In this document: positions 55,735 to 64,000 of the stretch, piece after piece
Position numbering within the stretch: position 1 is the stretch's first letter
Layout: each line of letters begins with the position of its first letter
The notes under the pieces: model-generated
Seen by the model: only the letters and a program-made list of their open reading frames with translations
Told to the model about the DNA's origin: nothing
The model's database searches: none
Assembly (NCBI RefSeq): GCF_007050985.1
Contig: NZ_VHSF01000002.1
Span: forward strand, 248,001 to 312,000
DNA from: Christiangramia sabulilitoris
GTDB taxonomy: Bacteria; Bacteroidota; Bacteroidia; Flavobacteriales; Flavobacteriaceae
Length of the DNA: 64,000 bases
Direction: 5' to 3'
Made by a program: the position numbers and the translations under genes

Positions 55735-57024
55735 ATGCCAATTACCGCTAACGATCCAAAAAGAAAAACCTGGCTGGATATCCCTGGCGACACCGATTTT
55801 CCTATTCAAAATATTCCCTTTGGAGTTTTCCTTACCCGTGATGATGTGATCACGATTGGCACCAGAATTGGCGACTATGCGATAGACCTCGGAGCACTGC
55901 ATCAATTGGGCTATTTTGAAGGAATTCCTTTAACTGACGATATATTTTTACAGGATACCTTAAATGATTTTATTTCTGACGGAAAGAAAACCTGGAGACT
56001 CGTACGAAATCGCATTGCCGATATCTTCGATGCGAATAATCCAAAACTAAAAGATAATCAGGACCATAGAAATACCGTGCTTTTCACCCTCGATGAAATT
56101 GAGATGCAGATGCCGGTTCAGGTTGGAGATTATACCGATTTTTATTCCTCAAAAGAACATGCCACCAATATTGGAACCATGTTCAGAGATCCCGATAATG
56201 CACTTTTGCCAAACTGGCTGCATATCCCGGTAGGATACCATGGAAGAAGTTCTTCTATCATCCCATCTGGCATCCCGGTACACAGACCTCAGGGACAAAC
56301 TAAGCCTGCAGATTCTGATTCTCCAGTGTTTGGCCCTTCACAAAGGGTGGATTTTGAGCTTGAAATGGCTTTTATCACTACAGATGCGAATCATCTGGGA
56401 GAACCAATTCCGGTAGATGAAGCAGAAGATTATATTTTTGGAATGGTGCTTTTCAATGATTGGAGCGCACGTGATATTCAGAAATGGGAATATGTGCCAT
56501 TAGGACCTTTCCTGGCGAAAAATTTCGCCTCTTCTATTTCTCCCTGGATCGTAACTATGGATGCTTTAGAACCATTTAGAACAGCGAGTCCTAAGCCTGA
56601 AAAAGAATTACTGCCTTATTTAAAATATTCCGGCGACAAGAGTTTCGATATTAATCTAGAAGTTTTCCTTCAGCCTGAAGAAGGTGAAGAAAACTCTTTA
56701 TCTAAATCGAACTTCAAATATCTTTACTGGAATATGAGTCAGCAATTGGCGCATCATACCGTAAACGGTTGTCCGGTAAATTCCGGAGATATGATGGCGT
56801 CGGGAACGATCTCGGGATCATCTGAGGATTCGTTTGGATCTATGCTGGAACTAACCTGGAGCGGAACCAAGCCTATCAAATTAAAAGACGGCTCTGAACG
56901 GAAGTTCATTGAAGATAATGATACAGTGATCATGAGAGGATTTTGCCAGAATGGTAATTCCAGAATTGGCTTTGGAGAAGTGAGATCTAAATTACTTCCT
57001 GTATATCAGCCAAAGAAGAAATAA
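55735..57024 (+). CDS. fahA: Fumarylacetoacetase
   Basis: A 429-residue fumarylacetoacetate hydrolase, the last enzyme of tyrosine and phenylalanine breakdown (to fumarate and acetoacetate). The N-terminal domain (1-120) starts with NDPKRKTWLDIPGDTDFPIQN; the catalytic barrel has the family metal and active-site segments DFYSSKEHATNIG, PVGYHGRSSSIIPSG, RVDFELEMAFI and LFNDWSARDIQKWEYVPLGPF. Length equals that of eukaryotic enzymes. No other gene of tyrosine catabolism is in the window. It has its own promoter and a following bidirectional terminator. Confidence 0.96.
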   Translation: MPITANDPKRKTWLDIPGDTDFPIQNIPFGVFLTRDDVITIGTRIGDYAIDLGALHQLGYFEGIPLTDDIFLQDTLNDFISDGKKTWRLVRNRIADIFDANNPKLKDNQDHRNTVLFTLDEIEMQMPVQVGDYTDFYSSKEHATNIGTMFRDPDNALLPNWLHIPVGYHGRSSSIIPSGIPVHRPQGQTKPADSDSPVFGPSQRVDFELEMAFITTDANHLGEPIPVDEAEDYIFGMVLFNDWSARDIQKWEYVPLGPFLAKNFASSISPWIVTMDALEPFRTASPKPEKELLPYLKYSGDKSFDINLEVFLQPEEGEENSLSKSNFKYLYWNMSQQLAHHTVNGCPVNSGDMMASGTISGSSEDSFGSMLELTWSGTKPIKLKDGSERKFIEDNDTVIMRGFCQNGNSRIGFGEVRSKLLPVYQPKKK

Positions 57025-57050
57025 ATTGATATTGAGAAATATCATCCATT

Positions 57051-57080
57051 AAAAAGCCCTGTTTTGAACAGGGCTTTTTA
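57051..57080. terminator. Terminator between fahA and ytxJ
   Basis: Thirteen-bp stem AAAAAGCCCTGTT/AACAGGGCTTTTT (57051-57063 with 57067-57079) with a TTG loop. Usable from both strands, but ytxJ ends 70 nt away. Confidence 0.9.
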
Positions 57081-57151
57081 ATTTTTATAATAATACGTTC
57101 CCGGAGCTTCAGAAGTTTCAGGAATTGCTTTTTTCTCTTCAACAAAAACTA

Positions 57152-57550
57152 TTAAACCAGTTCCTTCAATTTATTAGCAGAAATTCCCTGGTGAGAAGAA
57201 TGATGAACCACTTCCCTGTTCTTTAAAACTATAAGCTGAGGACTTTCATGCTGAACTCTGAACCTGGAAGCGATTTCGTTAGAAATTTCACGGTAAGTGA
57301 TTAGATCTAAAAAATAAAGCTCTACCGGCTCATTTTCATCCAGATCATAATCTGTTTCAAACATTCTCAATACCATTCGGCTAACACCGCACCTGGTTGA
57401 ATGTTTCAGGATAGCAACCGTCTTCTCCACAGAAATTTTCTCGATTTCATCTAATTGATTTATAGAATTCAATTCGATCCAGGGAGTACCACCCTTTTTT
57501 TCTTTATTCTCTTCTTTTTCTGAATTGAAAATTTTATCAAATAATCCCAT
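57152..57550 (-). CDS. ytxJ: YtxJ bacillithiol-linked monothiol protein
   Basis: A 132-residue thioredoxin-fold protein of the YtxJ/BrxC family. The redox site is Cys54 in KHSTRCGVSR, the single-Cys motif in which S replaces the second Cys; the middle part has VELYFLDLITYREISNEIASRFRVQHESPQLIV with the cis-Pro. In Firmicutes it de-bacillithiolates proteins. Its presence fits bshC at 23.4 kb. The N-terminal 20 residues are a charged extension. A TACTTTTG -7 element lies 15 nt upstream, so the leader is short. It is a single gene. Confidence 0.92.
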   Translation of the reverse strand: MGLFDKIFNSEKEENKEKKGGTPWIELNSINQLDEIEKISVEKTVAILKHSTRCGVSRMVLRMFETDYDLDENEPVELYFLDLITYREISNEIASRFRVQHESPQLIVLKNREVVHHSSHQGISANKLKELV

Positions 57551-57564
57551 AAGTTTTTTTTAGG

Positions 57565-57572
57565 CAAAAGTA
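57565..57572 (-). promoter_or_regulatory. -7 element (TACTTTTG) of ytxJ
   Basis: Exact TAnnTTTG on the minus strand, 14 nt before the ATG at 57550. Confidence 0.5.
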
Positions 57573-57729
57573 AATCTAACTAAATTTAATAGAGAAAAAT
57601 AAAGCTTAAATTTTAAGGATTTTCATTGAAACTGCCTTTTTGTCAATAATAATTCAAAATTACACGTCATTTTGACATTTATTCTTAATGGTATATCTAT
57701 TGCCATAGAATCCATAAAAAAACATAGAG

Positions 57730-60336
57730 ATGAATTTCAATAATTTTACCATAAAATCACAAGAGGCCATCCAGCAGGCACAACAGCTTGCTCAGGAAAT
57801 GGGCCATCAACAAATAGAAAATGAGCATATTTTTAAAGCCATCATGATGGTTGATGAAAATGCCACTCCTTTTCTATTGAAGAAACTGAACATTAATGTA
57901 AACCTGTTTTCCCAAATTCTAGATAAAAGTCTGGAAAGCTTTCCAAAAGTTAGCGGGGGTGATATTATGCTCTCCAGAGAGGCAGGTAAGACGGTTAATG
58001 AGGCATCCAGTATCGCCAAGAAAATGGAAGATGAATATGTTTCCATTGAACATTTGGTGCTGGCAATTTTCAAATCATCTAGCAAAGTAGCCCAGATCCT
58101 GAAAGATCAGGGGGCAACAGAAAAAGGATTAAAAGCTGCAATTTCAGAATTACGTCAGGGCGATAAAGTAACCTCTCAAAGTGCTGAAGAAACCTATAAC
58201 TCTTTAGATAAATATTCCCGAAATCTTAACCAGCTTGCCGAGGAAGGCAAACTAGACCCGGTTATTGGCAGGGACGAAGAAATCCGCAGAATTCTTCAGA
58301 TCCTTTCCAGGAGAACTAAGAACAACCCCATGCTCGTAGGTGAACCAGGAACCGGTAAAACTGCGATTGCAGAGGGTCTTGCGCACAGAATTGTAGATGG
58401 TGATGTACCCGAAAATCTTAAGGATAAACGAATATTCTCACTAGATATGGGTGCTCTGATTGCGGGTGCTAAATATAAAGGTGAGTTCGAAGAACGTCTA
58501 AAAGCAGTGATCAAGGAAGTAACTTCCAGTGACGGTAATATTGTACTTTTTATTGACGAGATACACACCCTCGTAGGCGCAGGTGGAGGCCAGGGAGCAA
58601 TGGATGCTGCTAATATTCTTAAACCAGCTTTAGCCCGGGGAGAACTTAGAGCTATCGGGGCAACCACCCTGGATGAATACCAGAAATATTTTGAAAAGGA
58701 TAAAGCCCTGGAACGACGTTTTCAGAAGGTAAATGTTGAGGAACCAGATATTGAGAGTGCGATCTCGATACTTCGTGGAATTAAGGAGAAATATGAAACC
58801 CACCATAAAGTTAGGATCAAAGATGAAGCGATCATTGCCGCGGTAGAATTATCCCAGCGCTATATCACTAACCGTTTCCTTCCAGACAAGGCTATTGACC
58901 TTATGGACGAAGCCGCTTCCAAATTGCGTATGGAGATCAATTCCAAACCGGAAGAACTGGATGTGTTAGATCGCAAGATAATGCAACTTGAAATTGAAAT
59001 TGAGGCAATTAAGCGGGAAAAAGATGAAGCCAAACTTAAATCTTTAAGAGCAGACCTGGCTAATCTTAAAGAAGAAAGGAATGATCTACACGCCCGCTGG
59101 ATGAGCGAGAAAGAGATCGTGGATAATATTCAGAATCTAAAGTCTGAAATTGAAGATTACAGACTGGAAGCTGAACGTGCTGAACGGGAAGGTGATTACG
59201 GCAAGGTAGCAGAGATCAGGTACGGTAAGATCAAAGAGGCCCAGGAAAAACTGGAGAACCTGCAACAGAAAGTAGCCGAAAATCAGAATGAGAAATCGCT
59301 GATCCAGGAGGAAGTTACCAATGAAGATATTGCTGAGGTAGTTGCAAAATGGACAGGCATACCTGTTACCAAAATGTTGCAGAGCGACCGGGAAAAGTTA
59401 CTACGCCTGGAGAAAGACCTTCATAAAAGAGTGGTTGGTCAGGATGAGGCAATCATCGCCGTTAGTGACGCCGTTAGAAGAAGCCGTGCAGGATTACAGG
59501 ATCAAAAACGACCGATAGGTTCATTTCTGTTCCTTGGAACCACCGGGGTTGGTAAAACTGAATTAGCCAAGGCCCTGGCAGAATATCTTTTCGATGATGA
59601 ATCTGCCATGACCAGGATAGATATGAGCGAATACCAGGAAAGACACTCGGTAAGCCGTCTTGTAGGAGCGCCTCCGGGATATGTAGGATACGACGAAGGT
59701 GGCCAGTTGACCGAAGCCGTGAGAAGAAAACCATACTCAGTAGTGCTGCTGGATGAGATCGAAAAAGCACATCCTGATACTTTTAATATCCTGCTGCAGG
59801 TACTGGATGAAGGAAGGTTGACCGATAATAAGGGTAGACTTGCAGATTTTAAGAACACCATTATTATCATGACCTCCAATATGGGAAGTCATATTATCCA
59901 GGAAAAGTTCGAGAATATCAAGGATATAGATACTGCTATGGAAGCGGCTAAAACCGAGGTGCTTGGATTATTAAAGCAAAATGTAAGACCGGAATTTATT
60001 AACCGTATAGATGATATAGTGATGTTTAGTCCGCTGACCAGGCAGGACATCAAAGAAATTGTAGGTTTACAATTAAAAGGTGTCAAGAAAATGCTGGCAC
60101 ATCAAAATATTGTGCTGGATGCTACTGAAGAAGCTATAAAATATCTGTCAGCAAAAGGTTTCGATCCACAGTTTGGAGCCAGGCCGGTGAAAAGGGTTGT
60201 GCAAAGAGAAGTTTTAAATAAATTATCTAAAGAAATTCTTGCAGGAAACATTAGTACAGATAGCATTATCTTACTTGATGAATTCAATGATGAGCTGGTT
60301 TTCAGAAACCAGCAGGAGCTTGCAGAAAATGAATAA
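57730..60336 (+). CDS. clpB: ATP-dependent disaggregase ClpB
   Basis: An 868-residue Hsp100 chaperone. The N-domain (1-145) contains two Clp-N repeats; the first AAA+ domain has Walker A GEPGTGKT (about 205) and [16 protein letters not shown]; the coiled-coil M-domain (about 400-530) has long Glu/Lys helices; the second AAA+ domain has GTTGVGKTE (about 605) and [15 protein letters not shown]; and the D2 C-terminal domain ends the protein. It rescues aggregated proteins with DnaK. No DnaK or GroEL gene is nearby. No clear heat-shock operator such as CIRCE was seen upstream. It ends next to the direct-repeat terminator at 60350. Confidence 0.97.
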   Translation: MNFNNFTIKSQEAIQQAQQLAQEMGHQQIENEHIFKAIMMVDENATPFLLKKLNINVNLFSQILDKSLESFPKVSGGDIMLSREAGKTVNEASSIAKKMEDEYVSIEHLVLAIFKSSSKVAQILKDQGATEKGLKAAISELRQGDKVTSQSAEETYNSLDKYSRNLNQLAEEGKLDPVIGRDEEIRRILQILSRRTKNNPMLVGEPGTGKTAIAEGLAHRIVDGDVPENLKDKRIFSLDMGALIAGAKYKGEFEERLKAVIKEVTSSDGNIVLFIDEIHTLVGAGGGQGAMDAANILKPALARGELRAIGATTLDEYQKYFEKDKALERRFQKVNVEEPDIESAISILRGIKEKYETHHKVRIKDEAIIAAVELSQRYITNRFLPDKAIDLMDEAASKLRMEINSKPEELDVLDRKIMQLEIEIEAIKREKDEAKLKSLRADLANLKEERNDLHARWMSEKEIVDNIQNLKSEIEDYRLEAERAEREGDYGKVAEIRYGKIKEAQEKLENLQQKVAENQNEKSLIQEEVTNEDIAEVVAKWTGIPVTKMLQSDREKLLRLEKDLHKRVVGQDEAIIAVSDAVRRSRAGLQDQKRPIGSFLFLGTTGVGKTELAKALAEYLFDDESAMTRIDMSEYQERHSVSRLVGAPPGYVGYDEGGQLTEAVRRKPYSVVLLDEIEKAHPDTFNILLQVLDEGRLTDNKGRLADFKNTIIIMTSNMGSHIIQEKFENIKDIDTAMEAAKTEVLGLLKQNVRPEFINRIDDIVMFSPLTRQDIKEIVGLQLKGVKKMLAHQNIVLDATEEAIKYLSAKGFDPQFGARPVKRVVQREVLNKLSKEILAGNISTDSIILLDEFNDELVFRNQQELAENE

Positions 60337-60349
60337 TTAAATATTGCAT

Positions 60350-60383
60350 ATTAAAAAAGGCGGTAGATCTCTCTACCGCCTTT
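60350..60383. terminator. Terminator after clpB, first copy of a duplicated element
   Basis: Stem GGCGGTAG/CTACCGCC (60359-60366 with 60373-60380) with AAAAAA and TTT flanks. It is 30 of 32 nt identical to the element at 61659-61690. Confidence 0.9.
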
Positions 60384-60385
60384 AT

Positions 60386-61609
60386 CTATTCTATTAACCA
60401 GATTTCTGAGGAATAATTAAAAGTATTGGATTGCCATCTACTGCCTATAATATAAATTTTCCCCTCAAGCATTGCCAATGGACCATATACATCCAAATTT
60501 GGATCTTCTTTAACCAAATTCCAGGTTATTGCATCTTCTGAGGTCCAAATTTGATACAAAGACTCATTTCCCGGTTCAAAGGATTTTCCAAAACCCCATA
60601 TTTTACCATTGAAAACAAGAAATTCAGCTATATGCCTTGGGACAGGGGTAGTATGTTCAAGAATAGACCATTCCCCATTTTCCTCCATTTGCCTTATTGT
60701 AAGAGGTCGTGTATTACTTATTAATAATAACCGATCATTAAATACAATCGCTTTACTCCTAAAGTTTAAAAAATCCAATCCATCAATAACCTTCATCCAA
60801 GCAATACCATTAGAGGAATTATAAACAGCATCAGGTGTCCACCCCATTACCCACATTTTATCCTTAAAAACTTCTGAAGTATGGATATAACTAAAACCTG
60901 GAAAAGAACTATTAGTATTCACCTCATTCCAGCTCAACCCATCAATTGTATTATAAATTTTCTCTCCAATAATCCACAATTTATCCTGAAAGACATTTGA
61001 TATTTGCGATTCCATAGGGATGGGCAAATTTTCTTTCTCTACCCATTCAGTCCCATTTGTAGAAACCCAAACATCATCCCTTATCCACTCTTCCCCTAAT
61101 CTTTCACTTTCTGGCATTTGTCCTCCTGCTACCCAGATTTTACTATCAAAAACTGAAACTGAATGAGTCACTCTATCCGGGAAAGGTGATTCTCTAATTA
61201 ATTGTGCGTCCTTTAGATTTCTCGTAGTGAAGTTAATAATGTCGCTGGTAGTTTCAGCGCCCTGAGAATCTTTAGCTACTACTTTCCACTTATAACTGGT
61301 TAATAAAAAAAGTCTGTCTGTCACCTTATATTCCTCTTCACTTAAATTTGAAGCAATTTTTTGAAGTTCTTCATTCATTATACCAACATAGAGATCATAT
61401 GTCACTTCATCACCATCTGGATCTGTAGCAGATGTCCAGGAAAAAGTAGGATTTACAGACACTTCAGATTGATTATCACTAATCCCTTTTAGATCGAAGC
61501 TTGCTGGTGCAGAATTGGTTGATATTGAATTCGAAGTTGAGTTATCATTTGTGGTACAACCTAAAATAATGAACGTAAAAAGGATCCGGTTGTGTTGAAA
61601 AAATTTCAT
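60386..61609 (-). CDS. Propeller-like lipoprotein between duplicated terminators
   Basis: A 407-residue lipoprotein with a short signal peptide and acylated Cys18 (FIILGC). Residues 35-130 look like a fibronectin/cadherin-type beta-sandwich (NPTFSWTSATDPDGDEVTYDLYVG, YKWKVVAKDSQGAETTSD). Residues about 140-407 consist of about six 45-residue repeats of a kelch-like propeller (HSVSVFDSKIWVAGG; NVFQDKLWIIG; SEVFKDKMWVMG; IVFNDRLLLI; LVFNGKIWGFG; AMLEGKIYIIG). Ligand is unknown. The gene looks AT-richer than its neighbours, judged by eye, and lies exactly between two copies of a terminator-like sequence, which suggests late insertion. Confidence 0.85.
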   Translation of the reverse strand: MKFFQHNRILFTFIILGCTTNDNSTSNSISTNSAPASFDLKGISDNQSEVSVNPTFSWTSATDPDGDEVTYDLYVGIMNEELQKIASNLSEEEYKVTDRLFLLTSYKWKVVAKDSQGAETTSDIINFTTRNLKDAQLIRESPFPDRVTHSVSVFDSKIWVAGGQMPESERLGEEWIRDDVWVSTNGTEWVEKENLPIPMESQISNVFQDKLWIIGEKIYNTIDGLSWNEVNTNSSFPGFSYIHTSEVFKDKMWVMGWTPDAVYNSSNGIAWMKVIDGLDFLNFRSKAIVFNDRLLLISNTRPLTIRQMEENGEWSILEHTTPVPRHIAEFLVFNGKIWGFGKSFEPGNESLYQIWTSEDAITWNLVKEDPNLDVYGPLAMLEGKIYIIGSRWQSNTFNYSSEIWLIE

Positions 61610-61658
61610 GTTTTACATCTATAATTCAGAAAGATATAAAAAATTCCCAGCATCAATA

Positions 61659-61694
61659 ATTAAAAAAGGCGGTAGATTTCTCTCCCGCCTATTT
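61659..61694. repeat. Second copy of the clpB terminator, degenerate
   Basis: Positions 61659-61690 match 60350-60381 in direct orientation except at two bases. One change (A to C at 61684) breaks a pair of the stem, so this copy is a weaker terminator for csbD or for the gene before it. Confidence 0.85.
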
Positions 61695-61712
61695 TCTTTC
61701 ATAATTTCTACA

Positions 61713-61898
61713 TCACCATTTATCAATTTCCTTTTTCAACTCTTCTTTAGACTTTCCGGTTTTCTCTTGCATGCGACCCAGCATTTCATCAAACTTACCT
61801 TCTGAATAAGTGGTGTCATCGTCTGTTAGTTTGCCATACTTTTGCTTAAACTCACCTTTGATCTGTTTCCACTTTCCTTCTCTTTGATCTTCATTCAT
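61713..61898 (-). CDS. CsbD-family stress protein
   Basis: A 61-residue hydrophilic protein of the CsbD family: REGKWKQIKGEFKQKYGKLTDDDTTYSEGKFDEMLGRMQEKTGKSKEEL. These proteins are strongly induced by general stress in several bacteria but have no known enzymatic role. The gene is single, and a perfect dyad (CCTCAC-G-GTGAGG, 61942-61954) lies 43 nt upstream, in the space shared with the divergent phytase-like gene, so both might be controlled together. Confidence 0.93.
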   Translation of the reverse strand: MNEDQREGKWKQIKGEFKQKYGKLTDDDTTYSEGKFDEMLGRMQEKTGKSKEELKKEIDKW

Positions 61899-61941
61899 AA
61901 CTTATTGGTTTTTTACAGTTAATTCCCTAAAGGTATTTAAA

Positions 61942-61954
61942 CCTCACGGTGAGG
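61942..61954. promoter_or_regulatory. Perfect dyad between csbD and the phytase-like gene
   Basis: CCTCAC-G-GTGAGG is a 13-nt perfect inverted repeat with a 1-nt centre in an otherwise AT-rich divergent intergenic region. It may be an operator or a small hairpin; no regulator is known. Confidence 0.35.
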
Positions 61955-61992
61955 CGTCCCAAGAAAGTGCTATAATTGTCTTAACAATTTGT

Positions 61993-62000
61993 TATTTTTG
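61993..62000 (+). promoter_or_regulatory. -7 element (TATTTTTG) of the phytase-like gene
   Basis: Exact TAnnTTTG 18 nt before ATG 62019. An in-frame TTG at 61989 lies upstream of it and so is unlikely as a start. Confidence 0.5.
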
Positions 62001-62018
62001 GAATCCAATAAATTCCTC

Positions 62019-63119
62019 ATGCGAAAAATTATTACGCTGGTCATTATACCCTTTCTCTTGAGCAGCTGCGCAGTAACCAGAAAAGTTGATAACGATACTG
62101 TTGAAATACAATTTCTGGATGAGTATGTTCTACCATCAAATACGAAATTAGAAAGCACACTTGTTGGAGGGTTATCTGGAATTGATTATAGAAACGGAAA
62201 GTATTTTCTTGTAAGTGACCAGGCCTCAAATCCCAGGATTTATATGGCAAGTATCGGGATAAGCAACAATGCTATCGATACAATTAGTATAGACCAGCTT
62301 ATCACCATTAAAAAGACCCCGAAATTCAGTGAGGACTATTTTGATCTGGAATCGGTTAGGTTTGATCCTCTCAGGGATGAATTTCTGGTAAGCAGTGAGG
62401 GTAAAATTGATGCCGGCAGGGATCCGGGAATTTATACTGTATCCAACCTGGGGGAAGTAAAATCAGCATTCAGGATTCCAGGTTATTTTCAGGCAAAAGG
62501 TGTTCAAAAGCCCAGAGATAATGGAGTATTCGAAGGTTTATCAGAGAGTTTCGATAATCGCGGATATTGGGTTGCGACGGAACTTCCCCTTGAAAAAGAT
62601 GGCCCAAAACCTAAGCTATTTCCTTCCAGAGCACATATAAGGATCACTAAGTACGACAAAAATACCGGAGATGCAATGAAGCAATTCGTGTATAAACTGG
62701 ATGGTATTTCCAAATTCCCAATTAATTATTTCGCTGTAAACGGCTTAACTGAAATCCTGGAATTCGCACCCGACAGATTCCTTGTCCTGGAACGATCTTA
62801 TTCTGCAGGTTATGGCTCACATGGAAATACGGTCAAGATCTTCGAGGCAGATGCAAGTAAGGCATCAAACACGCTTCAACTGGAAAAACTCGCAGGAGAG
62901 AAATATAAAATTGCTGAAAAGAAACTTCTTTTTAATTTCAATTCAGTAAAAAAGGAATTGACGAAAAATATTATCGATAACCTCGAAGGTTTATGCCTGG
63001 GGCCTCTGCTGGAAAATGGAAAGCAATCTCTTATATTAGTATCAGACAATAATTTTAATAGCTATGCTGAGCAGATCAATCAGTTTATCCTGATGCAAAT
63101 AGAATTCAAACAGCAATAA
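62019..63119 (+). CDS. Phytase-like esterase lipoprotein (PF13449 type)
   Basis: A 366-residue lipoprotein: signal peptide with acylated Cys17 (FLLSSC). The body has the phytase-like esterase pattern: GGLSGIDYRNGKYFLVSDQ, FDLESVRFDPLRDEFLVSSEG, GVFEGLSESFDNRGYWVATE, FLVLERSYSAGYGSHGNTVKIF, and DNLEGLCLGPLLENGKQSLILVSDNNF, which builds a beta-propeller. It might cleave phosphoesters, but the active-site residues of true phytases are not all evident. Start ATG 62019 fits the signal peptide and promoter. The histidine phosphatase gene follows 38 nt later, so both may act on phosphate esters. Confidence 0.88.
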   Translation: MRKIITLVIIPFLLSSCAVTRKVDNDTVEIQFLDEYVLPSNTKLESTLVGGLSGIDYRNGKYFLVSDQASNPRIYMASIGISNNAIDTISIDQLITIKKTPKFSEDYFDLESVRFDPLRDEFLVSSEGKIDAGRDPGIYTVSNLGEVKSAFRIPGYFQAKGVQKPRDNGVFEGLSESFDNRGYWVATELPLEKDGPKPKLFPSRAHIRITKYDKNTGDAMKQFVYKLDGISKFPINYFAVNGLTEILEFAPDRFLVLERSYSAGYGSHGNTVKIFEADASKASNTLQLEKLAGEKYKIAEKKLLFNFNSVKKELTKNIIDNLEGLCLGPLLENGKQSLILVSDNNFNSYAEQINQFILMQIEFKQQ

Positions 63120-63157
63120 TTTCAGAATTAGAATCTTAGAATATTAAAACTCTTATT

Positions 63158-63682
63158 ATGCCAAATATCATCGCAATTTTCTTTTCATTAATTTTAGGTA
63201 TTTCCAACCCTTCTGAAGTGAAAAATACAGAAAACCAACAGGAACCTGTGAGTACTTATTATCTTATTCGACATGCGGAAAAGGACAGAACCGATTCCTC
63301 AAACAGAAATCCTGATCTTAAAAGGGAAGGACTGGCAAGAGCTAAAAAGTGGGCCGAAGTTCTCAAAAGTGTCGATTTTGATGCCATCTACAGCACAGAT
63401 TACAAGCGTACGCTACAAACTGCCAAACCTCTGGCAGACCATAACCAACTCGAAATCCTGAAATATGACGCGGGTAAATTATTTGAAGAATCATTCGAGA
63501 ACGATACAAAAGGAAAAACTGTGCTTGTAGTGGGTCACAGCAATACCACGCCACAGTTTGTGAATGCTATTTTAGGGGAAAAGAAATATGCAGACCTTGA
63601 TGATTCAGAGAACGGTGCACTTTTTATCGTTCAGGTCATGGCAGATGGCAGCAGCCATAGCCAGGTTTTATACATCAATTAA
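63158..63682 (+). CDS. Histidine phosphatase (phosphoglycerate mutase-like), exported
   Basis: A 174-residue branch-2-like or SixA-type histidine phosphatase. The catalytic RHAEK motif is at about residues 39-43 (YLIRHAEKDRTDSS) and the second His in VLVVGHSNTTPQFV near 125; the DAIYSTDYKRTLQTAKPLA segment is typical. Residues 1-20 are hydrophobic and may be an uncleaved anchor or signal peptide, so it is probably exported. It probably removes phosphate from a small molecule or protein. It follows the phytase-like gene by 38 nt and has no clear terminator. Confidence 0.88.
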   Translation: MPNIIAIFFSLILGISNPSEVKNTENQQEPVSTYYLIRHAEKDRTDSSNRNPDLKREGLARAKKWAEVLKSVDFDAIYSTDYKRTLQTAKPLADHNQLEILKYDAGKLFEESFENDTKGKTVLVVGHSNTTPQFVNAILGEKKYADLDDSENGALFIVQVMADGSSHSQVLYIN

Positions 63683-63695
63683 TCTCCTCTTTATT

Positions 63696-63998
63696 TTAGG
63701 AACCGGGTGTGACCTTTATTTCTTTGGTTTCGATAACTGAAAGCAGATCCAGCTCTCGCTTTTCGAAAAGGCTGTCCAGGTCTTCTAAAGGGATATATAT
63801 ATCCTTGTACTGGTAATTTTCATAATCTACAAAACGGATCCCTTCGATAATCCGGTGATTAAAAGCCTTCCTGAACCTAACCCCTCCACCGTTTTCTTCA
63901 AAATTATAAGCCAGGTAATCCACTTCGAAGTTCTGGGTATCTATCCAGTACAGGTATTCATCCTCATGATCTGTACCTCCTCCGTTTTCGGTAAAGGT
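63696..63998 (-). CDS. DUF6503-like protein, N-terminus outside window
   Basis: The reading frame stays open from the window edge to the stop at 63696, giving the last about 100 residues of a larger protein. It reads TFTENGGGTDHEDEYLYW, then LAYNFEENGGGVRFRKAFNHR and ends VIETKEIKVTPGS. The repeated NGGG motifs and this ending recall DUF6503 proteins of Flavobacteria, which are beta-rich exported proteins of unknown function. A start GTG at 63923 would only be internal. Its 3' end faces the histidine phosphatase gene with 13 nt between stops. Confidence 0.65.
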   Translation of the reverse strand, partial: TFTENGGGTDHEDEYLYWIDTQNFEVDYLAYNFEENGGGVRFRKAFNHRIIEGIRFVDYENYQYKDIYIPLEDLDSLFEKRELDLLSVIETKEIKVTPGS

Positions 63999-64000
63999 TA

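Noticed and set aside
57670-57710. TTGACA-like motif upstream of clpB as a heat-shock promoter
   Set aside because: The distance to the only TATA-like stretch is about 14 nt, and this lineage uses TTG/TAnnTTTG boxes; no CIRCE repeat is visible.

Overview
The window reads as ordinary chromosome of a marine Flavobacteriaceae member, most like the Gramella/Christiangramia group (inferred from gene content, not from a search). The main signs are a secreted subtilase with a type IX secretion C-terminal domain, lipoproteins whose acylated Cys is followed by acidic or polar residues, bacillithiol genes (bshC, ytxJ), the Bacteroidetes-specific DUF4295 mini-gene beside rpmB-rpmG, a TonB-dependent receptor with an N-terminal carboxypeptidase-like domain, and many TAnnTTTG -7 promoter elements (the Bacteroidetes sigma-ABfr type) instead of Shine-Dalgarno-driven starts. 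No prophage, transposase, CRISPR array, tRNA or rRNA was found. Both ends cut through genes (an NTF2-like protein at the left, a DUF6503-like protein at the right).

Layout: 1-7 kb holds small accessory genes (cupin, MFS carrier, SRAP protein, DUF1801, DUF4168, a secreted HELGH metallopeptidase, a GH3 adenylating enzyme) and a lone response regulator coupled to a DUF3820 protein. 7-17.5 kb holds pyrG-yidC, a four-domain fasciclin lipoprotein, mnmA, and a type IX-secreted S8 protease coupled to a nitronate monooxygenase-like gene. 17.4-25 kb is a minus-strand block: guaA, a LysM/receptor-like protein, OsmC, a DUF922 protease-like protein, and bshC with a PLP decarboxylase. 25-30.5 kb is a pair of exported zinc peptidases (M14, M16). 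30.5-40.4 kb is mostly core minus-strand genes: rimO, an amidase lipoprotein, ftsY, DUF4295, rpmG, rpmB, cinA, an HPt protein, an FAH-family hydrolase and a DEDDh exonuclease with a DUF3820-like tail. 40.5-54.3 kb has a stand-alone BLUF photoreceptor, a 2-oxoacid dehydrogenase E2, recR, an SSS symporter, a TonB-linked outer-membrane receptor, an ABC-F ATPase, a thioredoxin-fold lipoprotein without its cysteines, a small transaldolase, an SDR, the SRP RNA gene and glutaminyl cyclase. 54.3-64 kb has glyA, fahA, ytxJ, clpB, a propeller-like lipoprotein between two near-identical terminator copies, csbD, a phytase-like esterase and a histidine phosphatase.

Working links inside the window: the SRP RNA with FtsY and YidC (membrane protein insertion); BshC with YtxJ (bacillithiol synthesis and use); the M14, M16, S8 and HELGH enzymes with the receptor (processing and uptake of extracellular protein); ClpB, CsbD, OsmC and the SRAP protein (stress and repair). 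Convergent genes are usually separated by one compact, often perfectly palindromic bidirectional terminator. The least expected features are the duplicated terminator flanking the 60.4-61.6 kb gene, a terminator with no gene behind it plus nested inverted repeats before the TonB receptor, predicted leaderless transcripts for guaA and a CoA-binding gene, and the recurrence of the DUF3820 motif on an exonuclease and beside a receiver domain.
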